DNA of 64,000 nucleotides from Chryseobacterium sp. JUb7 (GTDB taxonomy: Bacteria > Bacteroidota > Bacteroidia > Flavobacteriales > Weeksellaceae), in assembly GCF_024806495.1 (NCBI RefSeq), contig NZ_JANUFF010000001.1, positions 62,001 through 126,000 of the forward strand. Direction: 5' to 3'. The notes below the pieces were generated by a model. The model had not been told where the DNA came from and ran no database searches. It was given only the letters and a program-made list of their open reading frames with translations. The position numbers were made by a program, and so were the translations under genes. Within the stretch, counting starts at the first letter, position 1. Each line of letters starts with the position of its first letter. Positions 45,202 to 53,789 of this stretch are shown here, in pieces.

Positions 45202-46032
45202 ATGAATGAGTATTGCGCATTGTGCAGACTTGAACTCTCTTCAATGGATGTTTTGTTGGGAGAAAACAGACTGGCAGACAATGAAATTCTTTGTAACAAA
45301 TGCCTTGAGAAAGTAAGCGAGATCAATCAGGAAGTATTAAACAATCTGAAAAGTTTCAGTCTGGATGATATGAAGAAAATATTATCCGGCGAATTTATTA
45401 TCAAGAATAAAGAACAATCTTCAGAAACAGAGTCTGTAAATACTGAACCGCCAAAACTTTCGGAAGAAGAATATGACTTTCGGCTAGGACAGATCAAAAA
45501 TGAAATAGCAGGACTTAATGCTGATCTGGGCATAACTACGAGAGGAGAAATCCGGGCACTTCCCAACATTCTTTTCAAAAATGAAAAAATAACAGATATT
45601 GTTGAAGCTCAGTTTATCAACGGCGGATGGTCCGGTGTTTTAATGATGACGGAGAGCAGGCTTATTTTTGTTGTAAAATATCTATTCAATGATTTAAACA
45701 AAGCCATTATCCCTATTACTGATATTAAGTTTGTAGAGGTAGATTTAACGATTAAATTAAACAGGTTAATCGTACATTTTAAGAATACGGATATTGCTGA
45801 ATTCAGTATTTACAGTCCCGAGGTTACCAATAGATTTTGCAATAAACTGAATGCTGGTATAAAACCTAAAGGCATCGTTGCTGTAAAAAACGAAAACTAT
45901 CAGCCTTTACCAAAAGAATCGGTTGACGATATTTTCAATAAACTGGAGAAGTTGGGAACACTTAGAGAAAATGGCATTTTAACGGAAGAAGAATTTACAG
46001 AACAGAAGAAAAAGCTGTTAGGAAAAATTTAA
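45202..46032 (+). CDS. Zinc-ribbon / PH-like / SHOCT protein (array member 3)
   Basis: Third paralogue, 276 residues. ATG 45202 is chosen because it puts the zinc knuckle (MNEYCALCRLELSSMDVLLG) at the N-terminus, as in the others; the frame is open upstream, overlapping the previous gene. A single PH-like domain (about 90-215) and SHOCT tail (KLEKLGTLRENGILTEEEFT) follow. Close spacing (19 bases) suggests one transcript. Confidence 0.8.
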   Translation: MNEYCALCRLELSSMDVLLGENRLADNEILCNKCLEKVSEINQEVLNNLKSFSLDDMKKILSGEFIIKNKEQSSETESVNTEPPKLSEEEYDFRLGQIKNEIAGLNADLGITTRGEIRALPNILFKNEKITDIVEAQFINGGWSGVLMMTESRLIFVVKYLFNDLNKAIIPITDIKFVEVDLTIKLNRLIVHFKNTDIAEFSIYSPEVTNRFCNKLNAGIKPKGIVAVKNENYQPLPKESVDDIFNKLEKLGTLRENGILTEEEFTEQKKKLLGKI

Positions 46033-46044
46033 TTAGATTAATTC

Positions 46045-46869
46045 ATGAAGGATAAATTTTGTTCATTATGCGAAGCTGAGCTGACGGAAAATGATCTTGT
46101 TAAGGTAAACAGGCTCGCTGATGGGAATATTTTATGTAATAATTGCTTAGAAAGAGTGGGCGCTATCAATGAGTATGTTTTGTATAATCTTGAATGGAAT
46201 ACATTATCTCATATTCACGAAATTATAAAGTATAATATAAAAAGCAGAAAAACGATTGACGAAATCGCCCATGAGGAAGAAAAAAATGCTACAGGTCCTA
46301 TTCCAAAAGATTATAAAAGAAGAGAAAGACAGTTGATTTATCAGCTTAATCAGGTTGATGCCAATCTTTCTCCATTTGCGGCAGGTGAGATAAAACAGCT
46401 TCCGCATATTTTGGAAGATGATGAGGAAATAATTGCAGCGACCGATTCTAAAGTTGGGATACTGGTCGTTACCCAGCGAAATATGGTTTATGTAGAAAAA
46501 CAGATATTTTCTTCTGTCAAGTTTAAGATAACTCCCAATGAAGAAATAAAATCTATTATCCTTTTAGGTGACAATACATCTCATAACATGAGTGTTTATA
46601 CCAAAAATGAAGGGATCTTGATTTATCCGTTCACGGCTAATAAGGCAGTCGTAGACGTTTTTTTTAATAAAATAAAAAATATCTATAACAAGCCAAAACC
46701 GGAATCTCAGCCTCAACCAATATCATATCAGGAGACTGTTCCTCTGAAAAAACAGTCATCTGCAGAGATCTTCTCCCAACTTGAAAAACTTGGTCAGCTC
46801 CGTGAAAACGGAATATTAACGGATGAAGAATTCACAGAACAAAAGAAAAAACTATTAGAAAAACTATGA
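46045..46869 (+). CDS. Zinc-ribbon / PH-like / SHOCT protein (array member 4)
   Basis: Fourth paralogue, 274 residues: knuckle FCSLCEAELTENDLVKVNRL with CNNC following, one PH-like domain (about 90-205), and SHOCT tail QLEKLGQLRENGILTDEEFT. It begins 12 bases after member 3. Its last four bases (ATGA) overlap the start codon of the next gene, a coupling that ties the membrane protein to the array. Confidence 0.8.
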   Translation: MKDKFCSLCEAELTENDLVKVNRLADGNILCNNCLERVGAINEYVLYNLEWNTLSHIHEIIKYNIKSRKTIDEIAHEEEKNATGPIPKDYKRRERQLIYQLNQVDANLSPFAAGEIKQLPHILEDDEEIIAATDSKVGILVVTQRNMVYVEKQIFSSVKFKITPNEEIKSIILLGDNTSHNMSVYTKNEGILIYPFTANKAVVDVFFNKIKNIYNKPKPESQPQPISYQETVPLKKQSSAEIFSQLEKLGQLRENGILTDEEFTEQKKKLLEKL

Positions 46870-47600
46870 TAAAAGCTTTCATGATCAGAGTACTCAACGG
46901 AAAATGGTACTCGGCACCGTTCTTCGTTTCCCTATTCAGTATTTTTTGCTGGATATGTATTTTTATTTTTCCTGCTGGTAAATTCACCTGGAATTTATTT
47001 TTTTTATTGCCTCTTTTAGCAGGATTTATATGCTTTCTTTTGGGGGTCTCAAAGCTATTTAAAAAAGAATTTAAAGAAGGAATTAAACAATGTTTTTCGA
47101 CATTCGCTATAACAATGACTGCAGCAATATTTTTTACTGTATTACTTCCTAAAAGCCCTTATAAGAAATACAATGGCGATGTAAAAAATCCCGATAATGT
47201 AAAATTGGAGCAGCCTTTACAGTTATCTTTTAATGATGAAAAACCATTATTTAAAGTTAAAGCCCAGGATGTTATTTTATATGATTATAACCAGCCTGGC
47301 ATGTATAAATATGAGGTTTTCCTTAATAAAATTGAAAAAGGTAAAGCTTACCTAAGAATTTTTGATCTTACGACCGACCGTGTACTTTCAGAAGCAGTAA
47401 TAAAAAAAGAATCTCAAATGGAAGTTTTTAATCCAACTGATGAGCTGAAAGAATTTGGATTAAGCAAACAATTCACTGTTGACGAAGGAGATTGGGGGAA
47501 TTATTATGGAAGCAGAGTAGAGGTCTGGTTTCAGCCGGAGGACACAAATCAGCCTGAAAGAAAATTACTGACGAAATATTATGTAATTCAGGGTTGGTAA
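46866..47600 (+). CDS. Hypothetical two-helix membrane protein coupled to the paralogue array
   Basis: A 244-residue protein whose start overlaps the stop of the fourth array gene (ATGA). The N-terminal half has three hydrophobic helices (about 18-36, 41-60 and 78-96). The C-terminal domain is beta-rich and outside-facing by the positive-inside rule (FKVKAQDVILYDYNQPGMYK, DEGDWGNYYGSRVEVWFQ). No recognised family. It is a plausible membrane anchor for the PH/SHOCT proteins. Confidence 0.65.
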   Translation: MIKAFMIRVLNGKWYSAPFFVSLFSIFCWICIFIFPAGKFTWNLFFLLPLLAGFICFLLGVSKLFKKEFKEGIKQCFSTFAITMTAAIFFTVLLPKSPYKKYNGDVKNPDNVKLEQPLQLSFNDEKPLFKVKAQDVILYDYNQPGMYKYEVFLNKIEKGKAYLRIFDLTTDRVLSEAVIKKESQMEVFNPTDELKEFGLSKQFTVDEGDWGNYYGSRVEVWFQPEDTNQPERKLLTKYYVIQGW

Positions 47601-47734
47601 TAAACAAAGCATAATTTAATCTTACATTAGTATTCGGATCTTTATGGGATGACAAACTTTTTAGATGTTTTTCTAACTATTGAAAAAAAAATCATTATTC
47701 TAGCCCTTGATGATTTTAAACTGAAAATAAAAAA

Positions 47735-48535
47735 ATGGAAAATTATTTAGACATTAATAAAAACTCTTGGAATGCCAAGGTAGAACCCCATCTTAAATCG
47801 GATTTTTATTTTATAGATGAATTTCTGAAAGGACGAACATCATTAAACTCTATCGAATCTCAACTTCTGGGAGATATTCAAGGAAAAAGTATTTTACATT
47901 TACAATGTCATTTTGGCCAGGATTCTATTTCATTATCGAGATTGGGCGCTAAAGTTACAGGAATAGATTTGTCGGATAAAGCGATTGAAACGGCAAAAAA
48001 ATTAGCTGAAAAATGCAATACGGATACAGAATTTATCTGTACGGATGTGTATAATCTTCCCAATGTTTTAGATCGCAAATTTGATATTGTTTTTACCAGT
48101 TATGGTACGATAGGATGGCTTCCTGATCTTAATAAATGGGCTAAGGTGATCAATCATTTTCTAAATCCTGACGGAGAATTTATTATGGCAGAATTTCATC
48201 CTGCAGTCTGGATGTTCGATGATGATTTTACAAAAGTTTCATATAATTATTTTAATGAAAAGCCTATTATAGAAACTTATGAAGGAACCTATGCTGATCA
48301 GTCTGCTGATATCGTTCAGGAGTATGTTATGTGGAATCATTCACTGGCGGAAGTTCTTCAGAATCTGATCAATAATCAATTAGAAGTTAAAATATTTCAG
48401 GAGTTTGACTGGTCTCCTTATCCATGTTTCAGGCATGTTGAAGAATTTGAAAAAGGAAAGTGGCGAATACCGCAGTTTGGAAATAAACTCCCATTGGTAT
48501 ATGCTTTAGCAGCACAAAAAAAGTCATCGCAATAA
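47735..48535 (+). CDS. Class I SAM-dependent methyltransferase
   Basis: A 266-residue Rossmann-fold methyltransferase with the SAM-binding motif I SILHLQCHFGQDSISLSRLG, acidic motif II (GIDLSDKAIETAKKLA) and a later FTSYGTIGWLPDL. Target unknown. The LQCHFGQD variant of motif I is common in uncharacterised Bacteroidota methyltransferases. The terminator hairpin begins inside its last codons. Confidence 0.9.
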   Translation: MENYLDINKNSWNAKVEPHLKSDFYFIDEFLKGRTSLNSIESQLLGDIQGKSILHLQCHFGQDSISLSRLGAKVTGIDLSDKAIETAKKLAEKCNTDTEFICTDVYNLPNVLDRKFDIVFTSYGTIGWLPDLNKWAKVINHFLNPDGEFIMAEFHPAVWMFDDDFTKVSYNYFNEKPIIETYEGTYADQSADIVQEYVMWNHSLAEVLQNLINNQLEVKIFQEFDWSPYPCFRHVEEFEKGKWRIPQFGNKLPLVYALAAQKKSSQ

Positions 48536-48551
48536 AATTACGATGACTTTT
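48519..48551 (+). terminator. Terminator of the methyltransferase gene
   Basis: AAAAGTCATCG/CGATGACTTTT stem with an 11-base loop that contains the stop codon. Confidence 0.85.
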
Positions 48552-48581
48552 CTGTATATATGAATGTTAAAAAAACTAGTC

Positions 48582-48818
48582 TTATTTTACGGATTCCTGT
48601 GCTTTATTTTTCACTTCATCCACTTTATCCTGAACTTGGGAAGCAACATCATTTGCTTTGCTTTTTAGGTCATTTCCCCACTTATTAAAGTTATCCTTTG
48701 CAGTGTTAATCTTATCTTTTACGGCTTGTTGCTCTTCCGGAGTTGACTTTTTATACTTCCAATAAGCTAATGCTCCTAAACCTAATAAAGCTAATAAACC
48801 TTTTGTCTTATTTCCCAT
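48582..48818 (-). CDS. YtxH-domain small protein
   Basis: A 78-residue protein with one N-terminal membrane helix (KGLLALLGLGALAYWKYKKS) and a long charged amphipathic helix (DKINTAKDNFNKWGNDLKSK) typical of YtxH-type general stress proteins. Single gene, minus strand. Confidence 0.85.
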   Translation of the reverse strand: MGNKTKGLLALLGLGALAYWKYKKSTPEEQQAVKDKINTAKDNFNKWGNDLKSKANDVASQVQDKVDEVKNKAQESVK

Positions 48819-48918
48819 GATTTCTATTTTTTTAAGTGATTAATATTAAAATTTGTTATTAATAAACATGTAAAATACGTGCCAAAAAAATAGATTCACT
48901 TATAAAATAATGTTAAAA

Positions 48919-49761
48919 TTAATTAAACACGCTAAAGCTTTCTCCATCAAAACTTGCAAACACCATAGTAGGATAAGAATCCTGATGGTATATATTTCCA
49001 TTTTGATCAATAGCGATAGCCCCTGCAAACCCGTCAATTGTTTTTAATTCTTCAAAAGTTTTATCAAAAGCAGTTTTTAACGACATTCCGTCTGTAACTC
49101 TGGTGACAATTTTTGTTGCCGTTGCATTACTTACGATATCTTCTCCTACACCTGTACAGCTTACTGCACAAAATGAATTGGCATAATTTCCGGCTACTGT
49201 TGCAGAATCAGAAATTCTTCCCGGTATTTCAAAACCTTTTCCTCCGGTAGAAGTTGCCACAGCCAGCTTTCCGTTGCTATCGATGGCTACACAGCCCACC
49301 GTTCCTTTTCCGCCATTCTTTAGCTTGGCTTCATATTCTTTTCTTCTTTGTGGAATTTCAGTCGAAAAATTTTCAAAACCATGTTCTGTTGCATAATTTT
49401 TGGCTCCGTTTCCTCCTAAAACCCGATCGTCTTCACTGATGAGACTTTTGGCCACAAAAACAGGATTTTTAACATCCTGAATATTGATAACTCCGCTTAA
49501 TTTCTGAGTTTCACCATCCATAATTGCGGCGCTCATTCTGATGATGCCGTCACTTTGAATCTGTGAGCCTATTCCTGCATTATACAGTTCATCATCTTCC
49601 AATAAAGAAACAGCATAGGCGACCGTATCGAAAGCTGAATTTGTTTTTAGATATTCAAATGCCTTTTGGGCAATCTTTTTCAGAGAGTTTTGTTTGGCCG
49701 TTTTTACTTCTTGGCTTTGATCACTTTCGGAGAAAAATCCGCCATGGATGATTATTTTCAT
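48919..49761 (-). CDS. iaaA: Isoaspartyl peptidase / plant-type asparaginase
   Basis: N-terminal-nucleophile hydrolase that cleaves beta-aspartyl dipeptides. The precursor (280 residues) is expected to self-cleave at Gly153-Thr154 in GGKGTVGCVAI, exposing Thr154 as nucleophile. Other family motifs are NAGIGSQIQSDG, GNYANSFCAVSCTGVGED and FAGAIAID. Its place directly downstream of cphB, with cphA divergent, gives it a specific job: hydrolysing beta-Asp-Arg, the dipeptide released from cyanophycin, to Asp and Arg. A 14-bp inverted repeat separates it from cphB. Confidence 0.92.
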   Translation of the reverse strand: MKIIIHGGFFSESDQSQEVKTAKQNSLKKIAQKAFEYLKTNSAFDTVAYAVSLLEDDELYNAGIGSQIQSDGIIRMSAAIMDGETQKLSGVINIQDVKNPVFVAKSLISEDDRVLGGNGAKNYATEHGFENFSTEIPQRRKEYEAKLKNGGKGTVGCVAIDSNGKLAVATSTGGKGFEIPGRISDSATVAGNYANSFCAVSCTGVGEDIVSNATATKIVTRVTDGMSLKTAFDKTFEELKTIDGFAGAIAIDQNGNIYHQDSYPTMVFASFDGESFSVFN

Positions 49762-49782
49762 GTATATAAAGTTATGAGTTGT

Positions 49783-49856
49783 AAGTTATGAATTATGAGT
49801 TTTGATTATACCAATTTTAGATTTTTTTCTCCCAAACTTATAATAATTCATAACTT
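49783..49856. repeat. 14-bp perfect inverted repeat between iaaA and cphB
   Basis: AAGTTATGAATTAT (49783) and ATAATTCATAACTT (49843) are exact inverted copies 46 bases apart. The left arm sits inside short tandem copies of TTATGARTTRTRAG. It could end the cphB transcript or be another intergenic palindrome. Confidence 0.6.
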
Positions 49857-49864
49857 GAAAACTT

Positions 49865-50755
49865 TTACCGGTCCTGTGGTATCGGATTAAACTGTGAATT
49901 TTCGATTGTTAATGTTTTTGTTGTTAAGTCATAATGATCATTCATTGACATAACATGAACAGTTAAATTATCAATAGAAATAGGTTCTCCAAGATTAATA
50001 TTTGTCAAATTAGTATCTTTAATAAATCTTCCGTCTACTAAAATGACAAGCCCTGATCCCACGGCGGTCATAACGTCGTTATGAATGAAAAGTCCGGTAT
50101 CTTCACCCAATCCAATTCCTAATGTTCTGGGATTATTGACAACAGCCTGAAAAAGACGTCCTATTCTTCCTCTTTGTACGAAATGGGTGTCAATAATTAC
50201 ATTGTCAATTAATCCTAGCCCTTGGGTTGTTTTAATTTCTCCTTTCAGCAAAGCCTCAGAACTGCTTCCCTGATAAATCATATTTTCAGAAGCGGCTGCC
50301 GCACCAGCGGAAGTCCCGGAGTAAATAAAATCCTGCTCCTGATATTTTAGTAAAATAGTATCGTGGAATCTTGTTCCGCCAAGAATTGAGGTCAGCCTCA
50401 ACTGATCGCCACCGGTAAACATCACCACATCTGCAGCATTTGCTCGGGCTACCATGGCATCAGAATTGGCTTCTTCGCGATTATGAATGTCTAAAATATT
50501 GACATTTTTAGCACCCAGAAATTCAAAAGCTTTTTTATATTCCGAGCCAACAATTTGTGGAATCTGAGAAGCGGTGGTTACCACTTCGATTACAGAATCT
50601 TCTTTGTGCTTAGACTCATTGATAATTTTTCGTAATATACCTCTTTCAAAGAAATTAAGGTTTTTTTCTATATTCTGATCAAAATCGGTTTCTGCAAAAC
50701 TTCCCTTGTTTACAGCTCCTCCGATCACGATTAATTTTCCAACAGGTTTCATCAT
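49865..50755 (-). CDS. cphB: Cyanophycinase
   Basis: Serine peptidase (class I glutamine-amidotransferase fold, family S51) that cuts cyanophycin into beta-Asp-Arg dipeptides. Start ATG 50755 (or 50752). Motifs are GGAVNKGSF, VVMFTGGDQLRL, the nucleophile elbow YSGTSAGAAA (Ser149) and DTHFVQRGRIGRL, which is typical of CphB. Length 296 is normal. It is divergent from cphA, with iaaA immediately downstream, so build and breakdown genes are adjacent. Confidence 0.95.
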   Translation of the reverse strand: MMKPVGKLIVIGGAVNKGSFAETDFDQNIEKNLNFFERGILRKIINESKHKEDSVIEVVTTASQIPQIVGSEYKKAFEFLGAKNVNILDIHNREEANSDAMVARANAADVVMFTGGDQLRLTSILGGTRFHDTILLKYQEQDFIYSGTSAGAAAASENMIYQGSSSEALLKGEIKTTQGLGLIDNVIIDTHFVQRGRIGRLFQAVVNNPRTLGIGLGEDTGLFIHNDVMTAVGSGLVILVDGRFIKDTNLTNINLGEPISIDNLTVHVMSMNDHYDLTTKTLTIENSQFNPIPQDR

Positions 50756-50761
50756 AGTGTG

Positions 50762-50769
50762 CAAATTTA
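50762..50769 (-). promoter_or_regulatory. -7 box of cphB, very short leader
   Basis: On the minus strand TAAATTTG matches TAnnTTTG exactly and sits only six bases from the ATG at 50755, so the cphB mRNA may be leaderless or nearly so. No strong -33 element. Confidence 0.5.
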
Positions 50770-50901
50770 AAAAATAATTAACATTTGGCGAAATCTATGC
50801 CACATTTAACTTGATTTTGAGTATTTTAGAAATGTTGAGAGATATTCTTAATTTTTTAATAAATCTTTAAGTGTGGTATAGTTTCATTTAGGGTTTTGCA
50901 T

Positions 50902-50909
50902 TATCTTTG
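50902..50909 (+). promoter_or_regulatory. -7 box of cphA
   Basis: TATCTTTG matches TAnnTTTG and lies 44 bases before the cphA ATG. The -33 region is weak (TTTC). Confidence 0.5.
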
Positions 50910-50953
50910 ATTTTACAAGGAGTTATTGTTAACTATAAAAATGCAAAGTGAAT

Positions 50954-53581
50954 ATGAAAATTGAGAAGATACAGGCATTGCGTGGCCCGAATATTTGGAG
51001 TATCAGAAGAAAGAAGCTGATACAGATGAGGTTGGATCTCGAAGAAATGGAAAATTTCCCAACAAATAAGATTGAAGGGTTCAGAGAAAGAATAGAAAAA
51101 TTAATGCCTTCTCTGTTGACCCATCGCTGCTCAGAAGGAGTAGAAGGTGGTTTTTTCCATAGAGTGGAAACGGGAACTTGGATGGGCCATGTGATTGAGC
51201 ATATTGCTTTGGAAATCCAGACTTTAGCGGGTATGGATACGGGATTTGGAAGAACCCGTGAAACAAAAACTCCGGGTGTTTATAATGTTGTTTTTAATTA
51301 TATTGAAGAAAATGCAGGAATTTACGCTGCAGAAGAAGCCGTGAAAATTGCGGAAGCTTTAATTGAAGGCAAAGAATATGATTTAAATGCCTGTATTCAG
51401 AAATTAAAAGAAATCAGAGAAAGGGTTCGTTTAGGTCCGTCAACAGGAAGTATCGTGGAAGAAGCCGTTTCAAGAAAAATCCCTTGGATTCGTTTAGGAA
51501 CTAATTCTCTGGTACAGCTTGGTTATGGGGTCAATCAGCAGCGTTTTCAGGCTACGATCACAGGAAAAACAAGTTCAATTGCTGTAGATATTGCCTGTAA
51601 TAAAGAATTAACAAAAAGAATGCTTCATGATGCTGCAATTCCTGTTCCTATTGGGGATTTGATCGTTGATGAAGAGGGATTGGACAGTGTAGTCAGAAAA
51701 ATTGGCTATCCGGTCGTGATAAAACCTTTAGATGGCAATCATGGAAAAGGATCCTCTATTAATGTTAATGATTGGGAAGCTGCAAAAACGGGACTGGAAC
51801 ACGCTCAGAAATATTCAAGAAAAGTAATCGTTGAAAAATATATTACCGGATATGATTTCCGTGTTTTGGTGATCAATAATAAGATGGTTGCAGCAGCGAG
51901 GAGAGTTCCTGCCCATGTTGTCGGAGATGGTGAATTGAACCTTCAGCAATTAATTGAAAAAGAAAATAAAGATCCGAGAAGAGGTTACGGGCATGAAAAT
52001 GTATTAACCGAAATTGAGGTTGATAAAGATACGGCAGAACTTCTTGAAAAATTGGAATATACACTTGAAACCGTTCCTCATAAAGGTGAAGTGGTATATT
52101 TAAAATCAACAGCCAATCTTTCAACAGGCGGAACTTCTATAGATGTGACAGATATGGTTCACCCGGAAAATATTACGATGGCTGAAAGGATCTCAAAAAT
52201 TATAGGTCTTGATGTCTGCGGGATTGATATTATGGCTGAAAACCTTACCCAGCCTTTAAAAGAAAGCGGCGGTGCCATTATTGAAGTAAATGCAGCTCCG
52301 GGGTTCAGGATGCACCTGGCGCCAAGTGAAGGACTTCCGAGAAACGTTGCTGCGCCGGTGGTAGACATGCTTTATCCGCAGGGAAAACCTTTTACAATTC
52401 CTATTATCGCGGTAACGGGAACGAACGGGAAAACCACAACAACAAGGCTGATTTCTCATATTGTTAAGAATAACGGTTACAGAGTGGGTTTTACCACTTC
52501 AGACGGTATTTATATCCAAAATACGATGTTAACAAAAGGAGATACTACAGGTCCTCTTTCTGCAGAATTTATTCTGAAAGATCCTACCGTGGAATTTGCT
52601 GTTCTCGAAACGGCAAGAGGCGGGATTTTACGTTCAGGATTGGGTTTTTCTCAATGTGATATCGGGGTTTTGACGAATATCAAAGAAGATCATTTGGGAA
52701 TGAACGATATTCACAATTTGAAGGACTTGACGAAGGTAAAAAGAGTCGTTCTCGACAGTGTAAAGAAAAACGGCTGGAGCGTAATGAATGCCGATGATGA
52801 GTATTCTATGAGAATTGTTAACGATATGCATTGTAACGTTGCGATTTTCAGTATGGATGAGAATAATAAGCATATTAAGAAATTTGCAAAAGAAGGAAAA
52901 ATTACCTGTGTTTATGAAGAAGGTTTTGTAACGATCAAAAAAGGAGACTGGAAAATCAGAATAGGAAAAGCGAAAGATTTCCCGATTACGATGGAAGGTA
53001 AAGCTAAATTTATGATCGAAAACGTGCTGGCTGCATGTCTGGCAAGTTATCTTCATGGTTTTGGTATTGAAGATATTTCCAACTCTCTGAGGACTTTTCT
53101 TCCAAGTGCACAGCTTACTCCGGGAAGGCTGAATGTTTTTAAATTTAAAAGCTTTAAAGTATTAATTGATTTTGCTCATAATCCTGCAGGATATGAAGCG
53201 ATTGAAGATTATCTTAAAAATGTAGAATCGACCAAGAAAATAGGAATTATTTCCGGTGTTGGAGACAGAAGGGATGAAGACATCAAATTATGCGGAAAAA
53301 TCGCCGGAAGAATGTTTGACTATATCATTATCAGAAATGAAAAACATCTTCGCGGAAGAAAAGAAGAAGAAATAAACGGATTAATTATAGACGGGATTAA
53401 TGAAGCCGGAAAAGATGTAAGCTATGAAATTATTCCTAAAGAAATAGAAGCTCTGAAACATGCCATGGGAATGGCTGAAGAAGGAACTTTCATTACTGCT
53501 TTAAGTGATGTGATTTCTAATGCAATTGACCTTGTTCAGGAGTATCAGGCAAGAGAATTGCTTGAGGATGATAAGATTTAA
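50954..53581 (+). CDS. cphA: Cyanophycin synthetase
   Basis: Makes multi-L-arginyl-poly-L-aspartate (cyanophycin), a nitrogen and energy store, from Asp, Arg and ATP. ATG 50954 is chosen (MKIEKIQALRGPNIWSIRRK); a GTG two codons upstream is also in frame. The 875-residue plan is right for CphA: N-terminal domain, ATP-grasp domain (about 205-470, with KRMLHDAAIPVPIG, VEKYITGYDFRVLV and GVCGIDI-like core), then a Mur-ligase-like domain (P-loop VTGTNGKTTTTRL near 486-498, LETARGGILRSGLGF, DFAHNPAGYEAI). Divergent from cphB and followed by two hairpins. Confidence 0.97.
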   Translation: MKIEKIQALRGPNIWSIRRKKLIQMRLDLEEMENFPTNKIEGFRERIEKLMPSLLTHRCSEGVEGGFFHRVETGTWMGHVIEHIALEIQTLAGMDTGFGRTRETKTPGVYNVVFNYIEENAGIYAAEEAVKIAEALIEGKEYDLNACIQKLKEIRERVRLGPSTGSIVEEAVSRKIPWIRLGTNSLVQLGYGVNQQRFQATITGKTSSIAVDIACNKELTKRMLHDAAIPVPIGDLIVDEEGLDSVVRKIGYPVVIKPLDGNHGKGSSINVNDWEAAKTGLEHAQKYSRKVIVEKYITGYDFRVLVINNKMVAAARRVPAHVVGDGELNLQQLIEKENKDPRRGYGHENVLTEIEVDKDTAELLEKLEYTLETVPHKGEVVYLKSTANLSTGGTSIDVTDMVHPENITMAERISKIIGLDVCGIDIMAENLTQPLKESGGAIIEVNAAPGFRMHLAPSEGLPRNVAAPVVDMLYPQGKPFTIPIIAVTGTNGKTTTTRLISHIVKNNGYRVGFTTSDGIYIQNTMLTKGDTTGPLSAEFILKDPTVEFAVLETARGGILRSGLGFSQCDIGVLTNIKEDHLGMNDIHNLKDLTKVKRVVLDSVKKNGWSVMNADDEYSMRIVNDMHCNVAIFSMDENNKHIKKFAKEGKITCVYEEGFVTIKKGDWKIRIGKAKDFPITMEGKAKFMIENVLAACLASYLHGFGIEDISNSLRTFLPSAQLTPGRLNVFKFKSFKVLIDFAHNPAGYEAIEDYLKNVESTKKIGIISGVGDRRDEDIKLCGKIAGRMFDYIIIRNEKHLRGRKEEEINGLIIDGINEAGKDVSYEIIPKEIEALKHAMGMAEEGTFITALSDVISNAIDLVQEYQARELLEDDKI

Positions 53582-53588
53582 TTAAAGA

Positions 53589-53619
53589 ATTTCGGCGGCA
53601 TCGAAGATGCCGCCGAAAT
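53589..53619 (+). terminator. Strong hairpin just after cphA
   Basis: ATTTCGGCGGCATC and its complement form a perfect 14-bp stem with a GAA loop, eight bases after the cphA stop. It is not followed by a T-run, so it may protect the mRNA 3' end while the next hairpin terminates. Confidence 0.65.
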
Positions 53620-53643
53620 CAAAACTAATTCTTTTAAAAACAA

Positions 53644-53676
53644 TTAACCTTCGGATTTTTCGAAGGTTAAATTTTT
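53644..53676 (+). terminator. Terminator of cphA
   Basis: TTAACCTTCG/CGAAGGTTAA stem, loop GATTTTT, followed by ATTTTTG. Confidence 0.85.
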
Positions 53677-53760
53677 GTAATTATTTTAAGATGCTTCAGA
53701 AGATATAAATGATACCTTTAATAAAAATAACGATTAACAGCAATAATTAATAGTAGCAGT

Positions 53761-53782
53761 GTTATGCTGAGCCTGTCGAAGC
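53761..53782. repeat. REP-like singlet
   Basis: GTTATGCTGAGCCTGTCGAA followed by GC is a copy of the dispersed motif with one change, at the border between cphA and the ligase cluster. Confidence 0.65.
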
Positions 53783-53789
53783 ATTTGAT

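Noticed and set aside
50941..50964. A seven-codon peptide (MQSEYEN) overlapping the cphA start
   Set aside because: Too short to judge, and the overlap with the true start is easily a chance event.
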